In this document: piece after piece, positions 46,457 through 58,328 of the stretch
Position numbering within the stretch: the stretch's first letter is position 1
Layout: each line of letters begins with the position of its first letter
Source of the DNA: Phorcus lineatus
Lineage: Eukaryota; Mollusca; Gastropoda; Trochida; Trochidae
Direction of reading: 5' to 3'
Length of the DNA: 64,000 bases
Assembly: GCA_921293015.1 (NCBI GenBank)
Contig: OV121091.1
Location: 35,448,839-35,512,838, forward strand
Notes under the pieces: generated by a model
Told to the model about the DNA's origin: nothing
Seen by the model: the letters and a program-made list of their open reading frames with translations, nothing else
Databases searched by the model: none
Position numbers and translations under genes: made by a program

Positions 46457-47975
46457 AACTCTTCAAAAAAAGAAACTTGACATTCATGCGAAATTGATTT
46501 TTTTCGAAGCGGATCTATTTTTTTCATGATACATACCTGTAATTTAAAGATAGGCTTGCTCAAAAGTGTAAATTTACCAAAAACAATGGCCCAAAAAGTT
46601 AACGTTGTGTTCAGGGACGAAAACGAGCGATTCGTCCAAATGCATTTTCTGCCAAAGCACATGCAGCATGGGATCATGAAGGTTTACATGCAGACACGTC
46701 TGCTTTAGGGGTATACAAAGCCATATCAGCCGCTGTTCATTCAGACTACACAACATCTGTACAGCGACCTGAAGAATGCCAAGACTGAACAGAGCGCAAC
46801 GCAACAACGCTATTGGCAGACTGCAAGCAGGAGCGACGCAGCGAGATTTTGCAACACACTTTGGCGTGTCCAGACAGACCATCTCTTCATTGTGGACCCG
46901 TTTCAACACCCGAAACAGCGTTGATGATAGGCCAAGGTCAGGCAGACCAAGGGTGACTACTCGGGCCCAAGATCGGTACATCCGACTGCTCCACCTTCGG
47001 GAACGCACCAGGACAGCAACGTCAACAACAACGCAGATACCAGGCCTGAGTCGAATTTCCGACCAAACGGTACGCAACAGGCTGAGAGAGGCTGGACTTC
47101 TTCCACGACGACCGGTTCGACGTCCCGTTTTAACGCAACGTCATCTGGTGGAACGTCTCCAGTGGTGTTAACAGAGGATGAGATGGGCACGTGCAAGGTG
47201 CAGAACCGTTCTCTTCACTGATGAGTCCCGTTTTCTGCTTCGACGAAGTGATGGACGAGCACGTGTATACCGACGTCGTGGAGAACGTTATGCTGCCAAC
47301 TGTGTTCAGGAGGTTGTCTCATTTGGAGGTGGGAGTGTCATGGTGTGGGCCGGGATTCGTCACGGTGTTAGGACACCCCTTGTGCATGTTGTGGGTAACC
47401 TCACAGGAGTACGGTATAGGGACTTGATCCTACAGCCTTACGTTATTCCTCACGTCAACGTCCATGGTGGTCTCTTTCAGCAGGACAATGCTCGACCACA
47501 TGTTGCACGTGTTTGTCAAGACTTTTTACAGCGTAACAATGTCCAGACATTGCCATGGCAAGCCAGGTCACCAGATTTGTCACCAACTGAGCATCTCTGG
47601 GACGAACTGGATCGACGCGTGCGCAGTAGGAATCCACCATCCAAACACTTTCAGGATTTCTTGCAGCACTTCAGCACGAATGGCAGAACATTCCACAGGC
47701 TGTGATTGACAACTTGATTGCATCCATGGGTCGTCGGTGCCAAGCAATAATCAATGCCAATGGTGGCCATACCCGATACTGACATGTGTGCACCCCTGTG
47801 ATGTTGAAACACTTGTGCACCTGTGCATTTCAAGATCATGCTTATTCTGAATAAAAATTACCGAACAGAGATCTTCAAACAGCGTTTTAGTTTTCATTTT
47901 AATGTTTAACTTGCATCTGTGGTCTTCATATTGAACTTTGAAAGTCAGTGTCAAGTTTCTTTTTTTTGCTAAAGT
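46457..47975 (+). mobile_element. Tc1/mariner transposon, nearly complete
   Basis: A left terminal repeat (ACTCTTCAAAAAAAGAAAC, TTGACATTC) and an inverted right one (GTGTCAAGTTTCTTTTTTTT, GC) enclose a transposase. TA dinucleotides abut both ends (46455-46456 and 47976-47977), the Tc1 target duplication. Length is about 1.52 kb, usual for the family. It sits about 160 bp outside the right arm of the 11-kb element. Confidence 0.85.
46776..47782 (+). pseudogene. Tc1 transposase (DD34E), one stop and one frameshift
   Basis: The N-terminal half has the paired-type helix-turn-helix region (QRDFATHFGVSRQTISSLW), a GRP linker (RPRSGRPRVTT) and a second DNA-binding stretch (ISDQTVRNRLREAGL). A TAA at 47169-47171 interrupts ERLQWC/QRMRW; a CAA there would be read through. 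The catalytic core then has LFTDESRF (first D), QQDNARPH (second D) and SPDLSPTEHLW (E), with 34 residues between the last two, hence DD34E. Near 47660 the frame shifts by one, and the usual tail (NIPQAVIDNL, SMGRRCQAII, NGGHTRY) continues in another frame to the stop at 47780-47782. The catalytic residues remain but the protein cannot be made whole. Confidence 0.9.
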
Positions 47976-48835
47976 TATCAGCGTTCAATCATAAAACTTT
48001 GATATTTTAATGGATGCTAAATGAAAAATGGGATGACTAGATCGTCCTGCAGAAAATGTGGATATGAATTACATAATAGAGTATCGATGGTGTCCGGATT
48101 CAATTATTGAATAACGGTGTCGAAAAATTGAACAAACTGGTTTCGTGATATTGTATACACATTTATACGCGAATCAATTTCCTTTTATTGACAACCAAAT
48201 GATTGTTCAGTTTATACAAATTTTGCGGAAAATAAATTGCAAACATGAATTGTATTCCTCTTCAAACAATCGCCTCACCAAATCACACTAAAACTCTCAA
48301 CTATTGAACCAATAATCAAGCGGTCCCCTGAACATATGGACACAAATACGTCCCGTTTGTTTGTCTTCCAGTGACCAACGCCGTATTTGGAAACTGAATA
48401 AAGAAATGAGTCACGGATGTTCGTGATTTCAGATCATTTTGTTTTTGGTGACTTGAAAACAAACTGCCTAGGTACGACACATGACTTCATATTCATATAT
48501 TTATTTATTATAATATTTCTCGTTACTTTTGTACATGAATGTGGTAAGTTTGTTCGCTAGCAATCAGTTAATAGGGATGTGTATGCGTCAAATATACTAG
48601 TAACATATTATAAGAAATCAATTTGCAACACACATGTCCCTTACAGCTAGGATTTCCTTTGCCTTTGGCACAAGACTGACAATCTTTTAAAATGCCACAC
48701 TTTACTGTTTTAAAAATATAAACTAATTTACATATAACCCAACAACTGTTAATTGATTGCTATTTCGAAATATAAACCTCCAGTGACGTCACTCCATTGT
48801 TCTTGCGGGACACCATTTTACGTAATTTCCCTCTA
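47976..48835. other. Unannotated segment
   Basis: No gene or repeat is recognised. Confidence 0.4.
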
Positions 48836-49562
48836 ACGTGATTCAATCACGCTACCCGGGGCAATTATCGTAATAATGTCCCTCTTACCCGGGCAATTAT
48901 CTTGACAATGCCCACTTAAATAATGCCCTCTGCTCCGGGCTATTATCTTAATTTTTTTCCAATGATATAATTGATATTTTTTTGTTCAAGTCAAAGTGTA
49001 GACTTACTATTACTTTTGAAAAATAGCATAATTCTAAATTTCCCATCTGCAAATGTTTTAGCCGATATGCTGTCTCAAACCCACAGTGTTCACACTCGCA
49101 AAGGCTGAACCCGACACTAAGTTAGTTAAGTTTGTTCCTTTTATAACATAGGTCTGAGTTTGAGCGGTTTGATATTTTATATCAGTATGCTTATCATTCT
49201 TTCAAATTATTTGACGATCTAGAGATTTTTAGTTGATTTTAAAGTGAAAATCACGCGAGTAAACGTACATGTACCACTGCAGATAAATGCTGAACGCACG
49301 TGCAACGCATAGCTAAGCGAACGCAGCTTACGCATTTCAAAACCGAAAACACATTGGATCGACTCTTAATAGTGCATTATAGTGTCCACCACTTAATATT
49401 TAAGTACAAAACTGTTTTCCCCCCATGTTTCTGTCGGTTTACAAGTTGGTCAAAACATGACCCGTGAGCATTCTTGAAAAGTATGCCCTCCTCCCTCGGG
49501 AAATGCCCGTGGGCATTGGCCGCGGGCGTCGGGCATACTTTTCAATAATGCCCGCGGGTTAT
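48836..49562. repeat. Patch with GC-rich repeated motifs and a hairpin
   Basis: CCGGG(G)CAATTATC-type motifs recur at about 48856 and 48890, with a related CCGGGCTATTATC at about 48935. An inverted repeat with arms 49457-49488 and 49531-49562 (AAAAGTATGCCC / GGGCATACTTTT at the core) encloses a loop with AATGCCCGTGGGCATT. The patch is much richer in GC than its surroundings and may be one eroded MITE. Confidence 0.6.
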
Positions 49563-52084
49563 GTTTTTCAAATGGATCAGACACCTTTTAATTGAGAGAA
49601 AAATTTACATTCTAAAAGCAAAAGAAGTTTTCAATTGTTTGAAATAATCACATGTCAGTCACATGTGACATTAGCCTCGAAAACGGTTTTTGCTGAGGGA
49701 AAAATTCCTCGAATCTTGACAAGACTGAGAGGATAACAGAAAACAGGGAGCCCCATTGAAGTTTTATTCCAAAACGTCATAAACTAAAAGACGTGAATGT
49801 TTCCTTGGAACCCTTGCAGTGCTTGATTTTATTGCAAAAAGAACAAAAGATTTTGTTCTCCTGTCACTTTTGTCAGCAAATTTGAGCAAATTGAAAGTTG
49901 GTTCTGTATCTTTATCGGAGACTTATCATGGCAAAGGGAACCGATGCCCTTATAACTAACTTCTTTATTGAACATCCTCAAATGTTTAGTTATTGCAATT
50001 TCTTTTTTTACTTCAATCCTTAATTAAACTCCTGATATCCGATGATAATATATCTAGTTCTAATATTTCAAAAACTAAATAAAGGAGCTCTATGAAAGAT
50101 GATCAAATGAAAAATACTGCATTTCAAAGTTTTATGTGAAGTTTGTTTAGCACTCAAAGGAAAAAATGTCTATGATACCACAGGGTTTTTGCAATATAAG
50201 CGTTCAACACTTACAATGTATATCATTTATGTACATAAACCGTTTCATTTCAGACTGATTGAAGAACTTATTGTCATAGCTTATCATTCATGCCAAAATT
50301 TCAACTGAATTCTTAATTCAAACATTTTTCGATTCATTTAAATCTACATGTATCGAATGCCAACTTTTAACCACTGTTTTCAATTTAATGTATCTATCCC
50401 TAAGGCAACGTTTCTGTCAGTCACGCTAATTAACCTGCAATCCTTTTTTGTCCTTAACTGGCGTCTGCTATACTCAATTACATCATTGTTGCTTTAGGCC
50501 GTTTACTTAGCTGTCCATTTTATTTTTAATGACAATAATCCATTGTTCATCTCTCCTTATGTAGTACCGTTGTAAGTTACAGTTTAAAGGAGGGAAAGAA
50601 TATCCCATCCAACCATTGTAGTGAGTACTTCTGTTCCACTGCACAATCTCCATGTGCTCTCACCACTGACCCTGGTTTGGTCATCACACCCGGCCATCGT
50701 CCGGCCAAGTGTGTGATGCATCGGTCGGGATCAGCAGTTGGACATGTACCCACTGTAATGACCTAATAAACCAACATCGACCCAATTTCATCTCCATCGT
50801 TATTTCCTCGCCTGGCTCCCATGGCCAAGATATTTGAGAAACTTGTATTAGTGCAAAGTTTCCCACTGTCACATTATGAATACTTCATAGATTATATTAA
50901 TCATTGTGAAATAAACCAGGTCAAATTTTTTTAGTCTGTTTCAGACTGGTACTTTTCAGAATGTCAATGATGGTATTGAGCTGCAAGATGACAGATATCA
51001 TCATTGGTGTCAGATATATCTGAACATATTCCTCACCTCGAGATAACACATTTTTGTAAGGAACTAAAAACAAGAATAGAAGTTATTGGTTATCATTAGT
51101 TGCTCTAATGTTTCAAGTATGCATAATACTATTATCGATCAAAACAGAATCATTTTTTTAAAGAATGGAAAAGTTCAAATTAGAATGTTTTAGCAAGAAA
51201 AGCAGCATTTTGTTTGGTATACATTTTTCTAGGCTATGTCATCCATACGTATTTAACAGATGAATAAAGTTATAACATTAAGAGTTTGTATCTCTATTTT
51301 TAAACACATTGTTTATGCTAAATACATACCATTGCATGTGATTATAGTGTCCCTTTGACTGTGTGAAAGAACTCCCGAGCGCAACATCTCATTATGAGCA
51401 AGGCAAAAACGCCCTTGTTTGATTCTTAGAAACAACGGCTTATTAGATTATGGTATGATAATATTTGAATACTATTTTCTTTTTCAAAACTGTTGAAAAA
51501 CAAACGTTCATATCAAGTTTATGACTTGAAGCATTTTCTCAACGTATGATCATGTACATTTTTGTCTTTTTTGCATTTATCTCAAGTGACCTCAGGTAAA
51601 AATATTAACATTATAGTTTTTTAATTAATTAATATATTTATTCATTTACAATACGCAACGAATTTTAGCAAAAAGCAATAAAAGATGAAGCAAAAAATTG
51701 ATAATTTCTACATTTATCCATAAGCGTTCATTGTTTGTGACCCCGTGCATAAAATTGAAATTTCTCAATAAGATAACATTTATTTAATATTTCACAAGAT
51801 CCTATTGAAATTTTAGGTACATGCTTAAGCTTTGAGACAAAATTTTGTCAAAAATGAACAGAGTGCCTAAGCTTGTGTCCTAAGATCACGGCTGTTTTCT
51901 TAAAGACTAATTCATTGATGTTTATCTCTCTATTTGAGACACTTCTCTTCCATTTTGTTTCTCTAAAGCTCAAATAAGTCTATGTATTTAATTTTCAGGA
52001 TCATTTTTGAATTTATTTTAATCAGAGCAGTTTCATACATTTCTTGACTAAGAGACAGTTTATGTGTATAGTCAAAAGCTAAAA
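49563..52084. other. Unannotated AT-rich segment
   Basis: No gene or clear repeat is recognised. Confidence 0.4.
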
Positions 52085-52316
52085 ACAATCTCATTAAAAT
52101 AAAGTCTAAAATGCTCCACTACGTTACGCGTATAGATTTCACCAGTCCCCGTTATGCAAGCCGTCAGGTTTGCCTGTGACATTATTTAAATCAGCCAATC
52201 AGCGAGTTCGCCCCGTATTCTAGGGTGCAGGCGAATTTTACTTCCCCTGTACGTTAATGCTATAATCTGCGTAACGTAGTGCAGCAATATTAGATTTTAT
52301 TTCCATGAGATTGTAA
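52085..52316. mobile_element. Small MITE, terminal inverted repeats of about 45 bp
   Basis: The left arm (CAATCTCATTAAAATAAAG, then CTCCACTACGTTACGC) pairs with the right arm (GCGTAACGTAGTGCAGC, then TTTCCATGAGATTG) with a few mismatches. The centre of about 140 bp is GC-richer and non-coding. Confidence 0.8.
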
Positions 52317-53670
52317 CTTAAAAGTTTTTTAGATGAATGATAGTATTCGATATTTCATCAAAACTACTTGCTTCTAAAAAAAATTCTGAAATCCCTTTTT
52401 AGTAAATACTAGCCACCAGTGGACTTCTCAGGCATACTATGATTAGAGTTTTACTAAAGAGTTACTGATTCTTGGAACACTACCAGACGATCTCCAAAGG
52501 AATGCAGACGACAGGAAATTACGTTGATACAGAACTGGAAAAAAGTTAAAATAGCTTTAAAATGTAAGGAAATTGAGTAGAGAATTTCGAGAATGGGGGA
52601 TCTGGCTTTCTTTGTCCTTTCTTAACTAGGATTGGAAACGTCGAAATACCTGACGCGCGTGCAATGAAATGTACAACTGAGACGACACCTTTGTTGTGGT
52701 AAATGTTGTCTTCCCTGTGGTGCGTTGAGCGCAAAGCAGATGATGTGATGTTCGGCTGCGTCTTTCCGTCCTCGTGTACGTACGAAGTGGAACTAAAGAC
52801 TATTCAAGTTTTGCATATTGAATCGCTTTGAGAGAAAGGGATAACATGTATAAATGTCAGAGTCTCGTAGTGGACCGATCACATCATCGGTTATAAGAAG
52901 GATGGAGGCGATCATGCAGAACGAGTGGTCCACGAGAGTTAAACGTACTTGCCCCTCATTACTAAAAGCCTATTCTTTTGCCGGAGGCACAGCGATTTGC
53001 TAACTGAACTATAAAACTGTTATATAATTTCAAGCCTGCTCATGAATAATGATATGTACAGGCAAAGGTAAAGGCACTATTTGCCTTTTAAAAGAAAGGA
53101 TAGTAAATAACCTGTTATGCCTTTGAAGGTTACATGAATATTGACTAGATTTAAAGTAAATGGTATTGAACTGTTAATTGAATTAAAATGGCACAGTTCG
53201 TACATAGACAGCACTGTTGACAGCGCATATTTGCTATTGCCTGCATCTTTGATGTAAAATCCCTAAAGGAAATTTTATAGATTTATAAATATCTTGAAGT
53301 TACAACGGGTTTTATCAATTTGTCTTTCATTTCAACTTTAAAGGTTGTATGCATCGAAAAGTGCATCATCTGTCAAATACACTCTTCAAAAAGAAGTCAC
53401 GTTTCTAAACATTTATGCCTAACCTCGTCGAAGTCACTACTCTATAAGTCTACCAATTCCAGCAATACTTTCTTGGCATCCTTTCGGCAACAATTTAATT
53501 AATCGATGTAATCACTTCAAGACTGTCTTTCCCATTCTTCATCCAATTTGATGACCATTTATTAATGTGCTTAAGACGTGATATGCCGTTGACATGGATG
53601 TCAAACGAGATTTTTCCATTAGTGTTCCATAGGGGTTAATTATGGTTTGTGTAAAGGTCATCGCAAGATT
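52317..53670. other. Unannotated segment
   Basis: No gene is recognised. A lone Tc1-type end at 53380 is listed separately. Confidence 0.4.
53380..53400 (+). repeat. Isolated Tc1-like terminal motif
   Basis: ACTCTTCAAAAAGAAGTCACG after a TA resembles the terminal repeats at 380 and 46459. No transposase remnant or partner end is seen nearby. Confidence 0.4.
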
Positions 53671-54149
53671 TTAAAGAGCCACTCCGTGATTTTCATAACA
53701 TATTATTTAGCTTTGATACGAACCTAAATGTCAAATGTGGTGATATAAAATCGAAACATCTTAATATTTCATGTCCAAAAGACATATATATGACAAATAC
53801 TGGTTTTCCATGAAAATCCAAAGTACAGCCTTATAAATGCACAGAGGTGTAGATATCACGTCCAATATACATGAAAAGGAGTTATATAACCTAACAAACA
53901 CTATCAACTCCTAACTGCCCTCCTGGCTGTTTTAGATAAGTCTCCAAAATTACGTTTGACACTATTTGACGCGCGCCACTGTCCGGTTTTCGATCATAAT
54001 TGCGACGTTCTACCTTCATATTGTCACTGTAAAAAAGCAGTAAGCTTTGATATGTGTCTCTTTGGTAACGGTCGATACTTCGCGATCAAATGACATCATT
54101 GTAAATTTTGGCATATATGACTCCAACAACTCACGGAGTGGCTCTTTAA
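53671..54149. mobile_element. MITE with perfect 19-bp terminal inverted repeats
   Basis: TTAAAGAGCCACTCCGTGA at 53671-53689 is exactly inverted at 54131-54149. The outer TTAA on both sides could be a TTAA target duplication, as in piggyBac-type elements, leaving a 15-bp terminal repeat. The right part matches the larger MITE at 29250-30219. No coding capacity. Confidence 0.85.
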
Positions 54150-54884
54150 CGTAAAAGTTGGTAGGGTAGTATATCATGACGCATGCTGAATGTTTATATT
54201 ACTGGCACAACTCCTTATTTTGGTCATTAATAGTAGTCCCCGAACCAGTATTTAATTCAATTTAATTTAATTTAATTTAATTTTCATTGAGGACCATTAC
54301 ACTGTCTCAACAAATTATGTTGATTATCTGAATGAAATTGGGAGGAATTGTTCAATTTGCCAAAGGTAAACAGCATTTTACGTATAAGAATAAATTGTTA
54401 TTCATTGGGCGCACCAGTCTTTTCTAATGTTTCGTAGGTTCAGGTTCTTGAGTTTCCAACACCATTGAAAGCGATTGCATTATTTGACGTTATTCAAAAC
54501 AGTAATAACTTGCCTCCTTGGTTGAAAACCCATTTTAAGCAAACCAATCTTCTAAAGTTGATTGGCATTTTTTGACAAAACATCATTGTTTTATGTTTTT
54601 ATGTTTCATTGTTTTGTGTTGTCGACGTGGTTATGAGAAGAGGATGACGCAAGACGATCGCGTTGATCTACTTGAATATAATGAAAACGCAAAATCATTA
54701 GTGCTGACACTACCTTATACTTTTAAGTTAAATGTTTTTCAGCTGACAAAGTTACAAACAGTTTAGGTACAACTCTTCCTGATATGTGCTCAGTTTAGAT
54801 GATATACATCATGGTTGGTCGTTACCAATTAAGATTACATATCGTAGATTGCATGGTGCTAGTGTTGTTTGCTGTGTGACGAGG
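54150..54884. other. Unannotated segment with a short ATTTA array
   Basis: (AATTT)n at 54257-54284; otherwise nothing recognised. Confidence 0.5.
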
Positions 54885-55095
54885 TGAGGTGAGTTTGGGT
54901 TTAACACCGCTTCGAGAGTATTTCTATTATATCACCGCTGTTAGTATTACTACAGGGTGAAGCCCGCAACACAATTGTGGCTATGCATTGAAGTGAAACC
55001 TGCGAGCATCGGAAATGCAGAGAAGCATTGCATCCAAAGCCTACTGCATATAGAAAAGTTCTCTCTGTTACCCAGCCGCTGACGCGATTCGATAT
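54885..55095 (-). mobile_element. SINE copy, head missing or decayed
   Basis: GGTGAGGTGAG, GGGTTTAACACCGCTT, GAAGCCCGCAACACAATTGT and GAAACCTGCGAGCATCGG match the body of the SINE at 6631-6948. The tRNA-like head is reduced to a trace (GCCGCTGACGCGATTCGAT). It is more diverged than the 6.6-kb copy. Confidence 0.75.
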
Positions 55096-57423
55096 TCTAC
55101 GGTGTCAGATTTTAGCAGCACCATTTGACAATGATGATGGTTGAAGATAAAATCAGAAAAGCTGATATGGGTCGTTATGAAAATAGGATTTTACTTGTGT
55201 GTACACTTAATGTGTACTAAAAGTACTAAGCATTAAAAAAATGTGAAGCCCTTTCTTAATGCATTTATAATTGCTTAAGTTATAATCAGTGAGAATGTTC
55301 AATCAATGTATAAATTTTATTGATAAGTGTTATTCATTTTTTAATGTACCATCATTTATGGTTGAGAAATAAACTGTTCTCTCTGTGTGTTACTCAGTAC
55401 GTCAGGGCAGTTCAGTGAAAACATGCAACCGGTTAAGTTTCAGGAGTTGCTAGCACAGTAGAGCTATAGTTGTGTTAGCAAATGTCTGGTCTTTGGAATT
55501 TTCATCAAAATAACTGAAGTATATCTGAATCTAAACAAAACCACTTTTCCTTTTTCCTGATACGAAATTGCATTGGCGTGTTGTTCAATAATAAATAAAT
55601 ATTGGATTTGATTTTATAAGTGGTTATTAATGTTCAAAGTTACCGTAACGAAAACATTGCAGTTTTGGTTTGCTTCGCCATACTGTTGTTCTAAAGTAAC
55701 AATACAAACATTAAAATGCAATATTGAAAATAACGTCTCAATGTCATCATCATTTCAGAACCATTTATAAGATTCATATACACGAAAACGTAATTGAACA
55801 TTCCACATCCTTCAGATAAAAGTACACATTCAAGATCAATGAAATTCAAATAAAGTTTAAAGTGCCCTTCAAACTGTATAGATTTCTCTGCTAACAGTAA
55901 TGTATTATCCGTTATTAATCGTAATGTTTCCTATTTTGAATCATTTGTGCCGAATATATTATTTAGTTTATATCTATTTCAGTTGCTGTTTTTGTTCTGT
56001 AAGCGTGCTATGTACAATATTTTTTACAGTGATGAACACTTTAATATACCTTACTTTTAAATGTCTTGTCTTCAATAAGAAATATCTGTTCCCTATCATA
56101 GATACATTTCGTAACATGCTTTGAAGTTTAAAATACATGTATATTAATATTATTTCCTTGAAATGTCTCTTTTCCAGCAAATTTAAATTGTTTCAATATA
56201 AAACAGCTTGAGCTGTGAGTTTGGTTTTAATTGTCTATGGCACCTGTGTTTTAAAAATGTTGTTTACAACAACTTTTCTGTAACCAAACAATATCCACAC
56301 AGTATTGTGACACCATATTGTCCACTCTTATAGTTAACACGTTTGAAATCGATGAAATAAAACGTGAATCATATCATATCTGGTTGCAATCACGGCGGTA
56401 TCATTGCGAAATCAACCAAGTAGATCACTAAAGATACTGAGGTCCGTTGTTCGTATGGAAATGACGGAATTTCAAGAAAATGATAAAAAGTTACAAATTG
56501 CAAGGCAATCGTTTTCAAACAATATACGGTTTTCTTAAACGAATGTTAAAAAAACAGGCTAAGTTACGCGAATACATGTTCTTTACTCCTGCTTGCAGCT
56601 TTCGCTCAATACGAGAAATTTGATTCTACGACTACGTATAGTCGGTTTGAGTAATACGATGTTTTGCTCTCTGTAGAAAATATATTTGCATAAAACAACA
56701 GTTTAAACATTATGCCGGGTTTCTCTTGTCTCCAAAAATATTTCAGGAAAGTTCCTGTCGTCAATAAATCCTCGGTAATGTCCGCAATTTAAATTTAAAA
56801 GTTTCCAAGGATTATTCAGATTGCTATAATGTCGGAGCACAATCATATAAGCGTTCCATTTCTAAAATGCAAATGAATAAAGTGGGTAATACCCCATGGA
56901 TTTATTTATTCGTTTTTGATTACACTGATTTGCATGTCACTACTTGGCAGTGTTAGAATAACATCCGTTTGAGCGAAGCAATATTTAAGCACAAAGAACT
57001 CAAGTTTTGAAATGAAAGACAAATAACATTTCAGCAATTTCATCATTCTCCAGGACATCACTACCGTCATTTTAAAGACTTTGAATTGAATCATAATTGA
57101 TGTAAATATTATCTACTGGAAATAGAAAATGATCTGTTCATGATCAGCATATTAACCATTGTGATCGATGCCGGCTTGCATTAATGCCTTGAAAACATTT
57201 ATAGGGCTGCATTGAAAACACATACCAAAGGACTGCCACATTCGCAGTATACTTGCCAAGAACAAATTATTTCTATGAATAATATCTTTCATTCCATCAT
57301 CTCTTAAGATATGGCGGAGATAAATGTATTTTATGTATCAAATAAAGCTCCCAAAAAGCACCCAATCTTCAAAATATCACAAGATGAAAAAAACATGTGT
57401 GTATACTTTAAGAACAATATCAG
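55096..57423. other. Unannotated AT-rich segment
   Basis: No gene is recognised. The stretch 55890-56110 resembles 9.7 kb and is listed separately. Confidence 0.4.
55890..56110 (+). repeat. Dispersed repeat, relative of 9.7 kb
   Basis: GTAATGTTTCCTATTTTGAAT, then TATATCTATTTCAGTTGCTGTT, then GCGTGCTATGTA align in order with 9800-9900. The similarity is modest. Confidence 0.5.
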
Positions 57424-58328
57424 CTAGGACTGCCAAGGCAGTACTTAGGTCTTCAAGACTTCCTGTTTGAACTTCACACAGTGTTTGACCTTCACATGCT
57501 TTTTTGTCCTGGTGGTAAACAGTAACTTATGTATGTGACCAAATGTCAGAAGCAAACTGTGATTATTGCAAAGAAGTTGATAATGCGAAAAAAACTATGC
57601 TAGTTAGGAATTCATCATGTTTACATTTTTGTTTGTACTGTGATAACGCGTCATTCAAAACAAGTTTCAAGTCTCTAGGTGCATTTTGAAAAATTACCCC
57701 ATGTTAAATTTTGTCAAAATATTTTTCCAGATTTTTAGCCTTAATTGTGAAAGGAAATGACTGTTCGTGATCGATGTTTTAACAGTTGCGTCAAGTCCAC
57801 ATAGAGGTCTTACATCCATAAAAAAAATGGTGCAATTGTGAGTCTAACTTTTTGAGTTATCGCCCCTTGAACATGGTCACACGAGCTATGTCGCTCGACT
57901 TTGAAGGGTTGCTCTGTACTGCAAGTATCTTCAGTGAAGAAGATTGTCAAAGGTGCATGGGGTGTGAAAACGTAAAAACGTCAAATAAAGCAATATGGCA
58001 GCGAAACCATGCATGCTACGAATTTGCCATGATTTACTTTTTTGCTGCAAATAATTGCGCATCTTCTAAGAAAAGTTGCAAGTCTCTAAGTCCATTTTGA
58101 AAAAAATCCAATGTTAATTTTTGAAAATTTGAGTGGGACTGTGCCTTTAACGCATGATCTCAAAAGCTCAAAAGCTTCGCCTGTCTATTCCTCAGTAAGG
58201 GCTATCTGGTGGAATTTGCAGCAGCAGTTTTGGCTGAATCCGTGTCACAAAAAAAGTACAAATAATAATAAGAACTTGAAGAAATCGGATAATAACAATA
58301 GGTCTTCCAGACTTTGTCTTGAAGACCT
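57424..58328. mobile_element. Hairpin-ended dispersed repeat, copy B
   Basis: It starts CTAGGACTGCCAAGGCAG and ends with the hairpin AGGTCTTCCAGACTTTG...GAAGACCT, as copy A does. The body matches the second 0.7-kb unit of copy A (for example GACTGTTCGTGATCGATGTT and GAAGATTGTCAAAGGTGCATG) but lacks the first unit and the region 1560-2500. It is either an internal deletion derivative or the basic form from which copy A expanded. Confidence 0.75.

Noticed and set aside
46574-47077. 167-residue minus-strand frame over the Tc1 element
   Set aside because: It is a shadow frame of the transposase on the other strand; no known domain.
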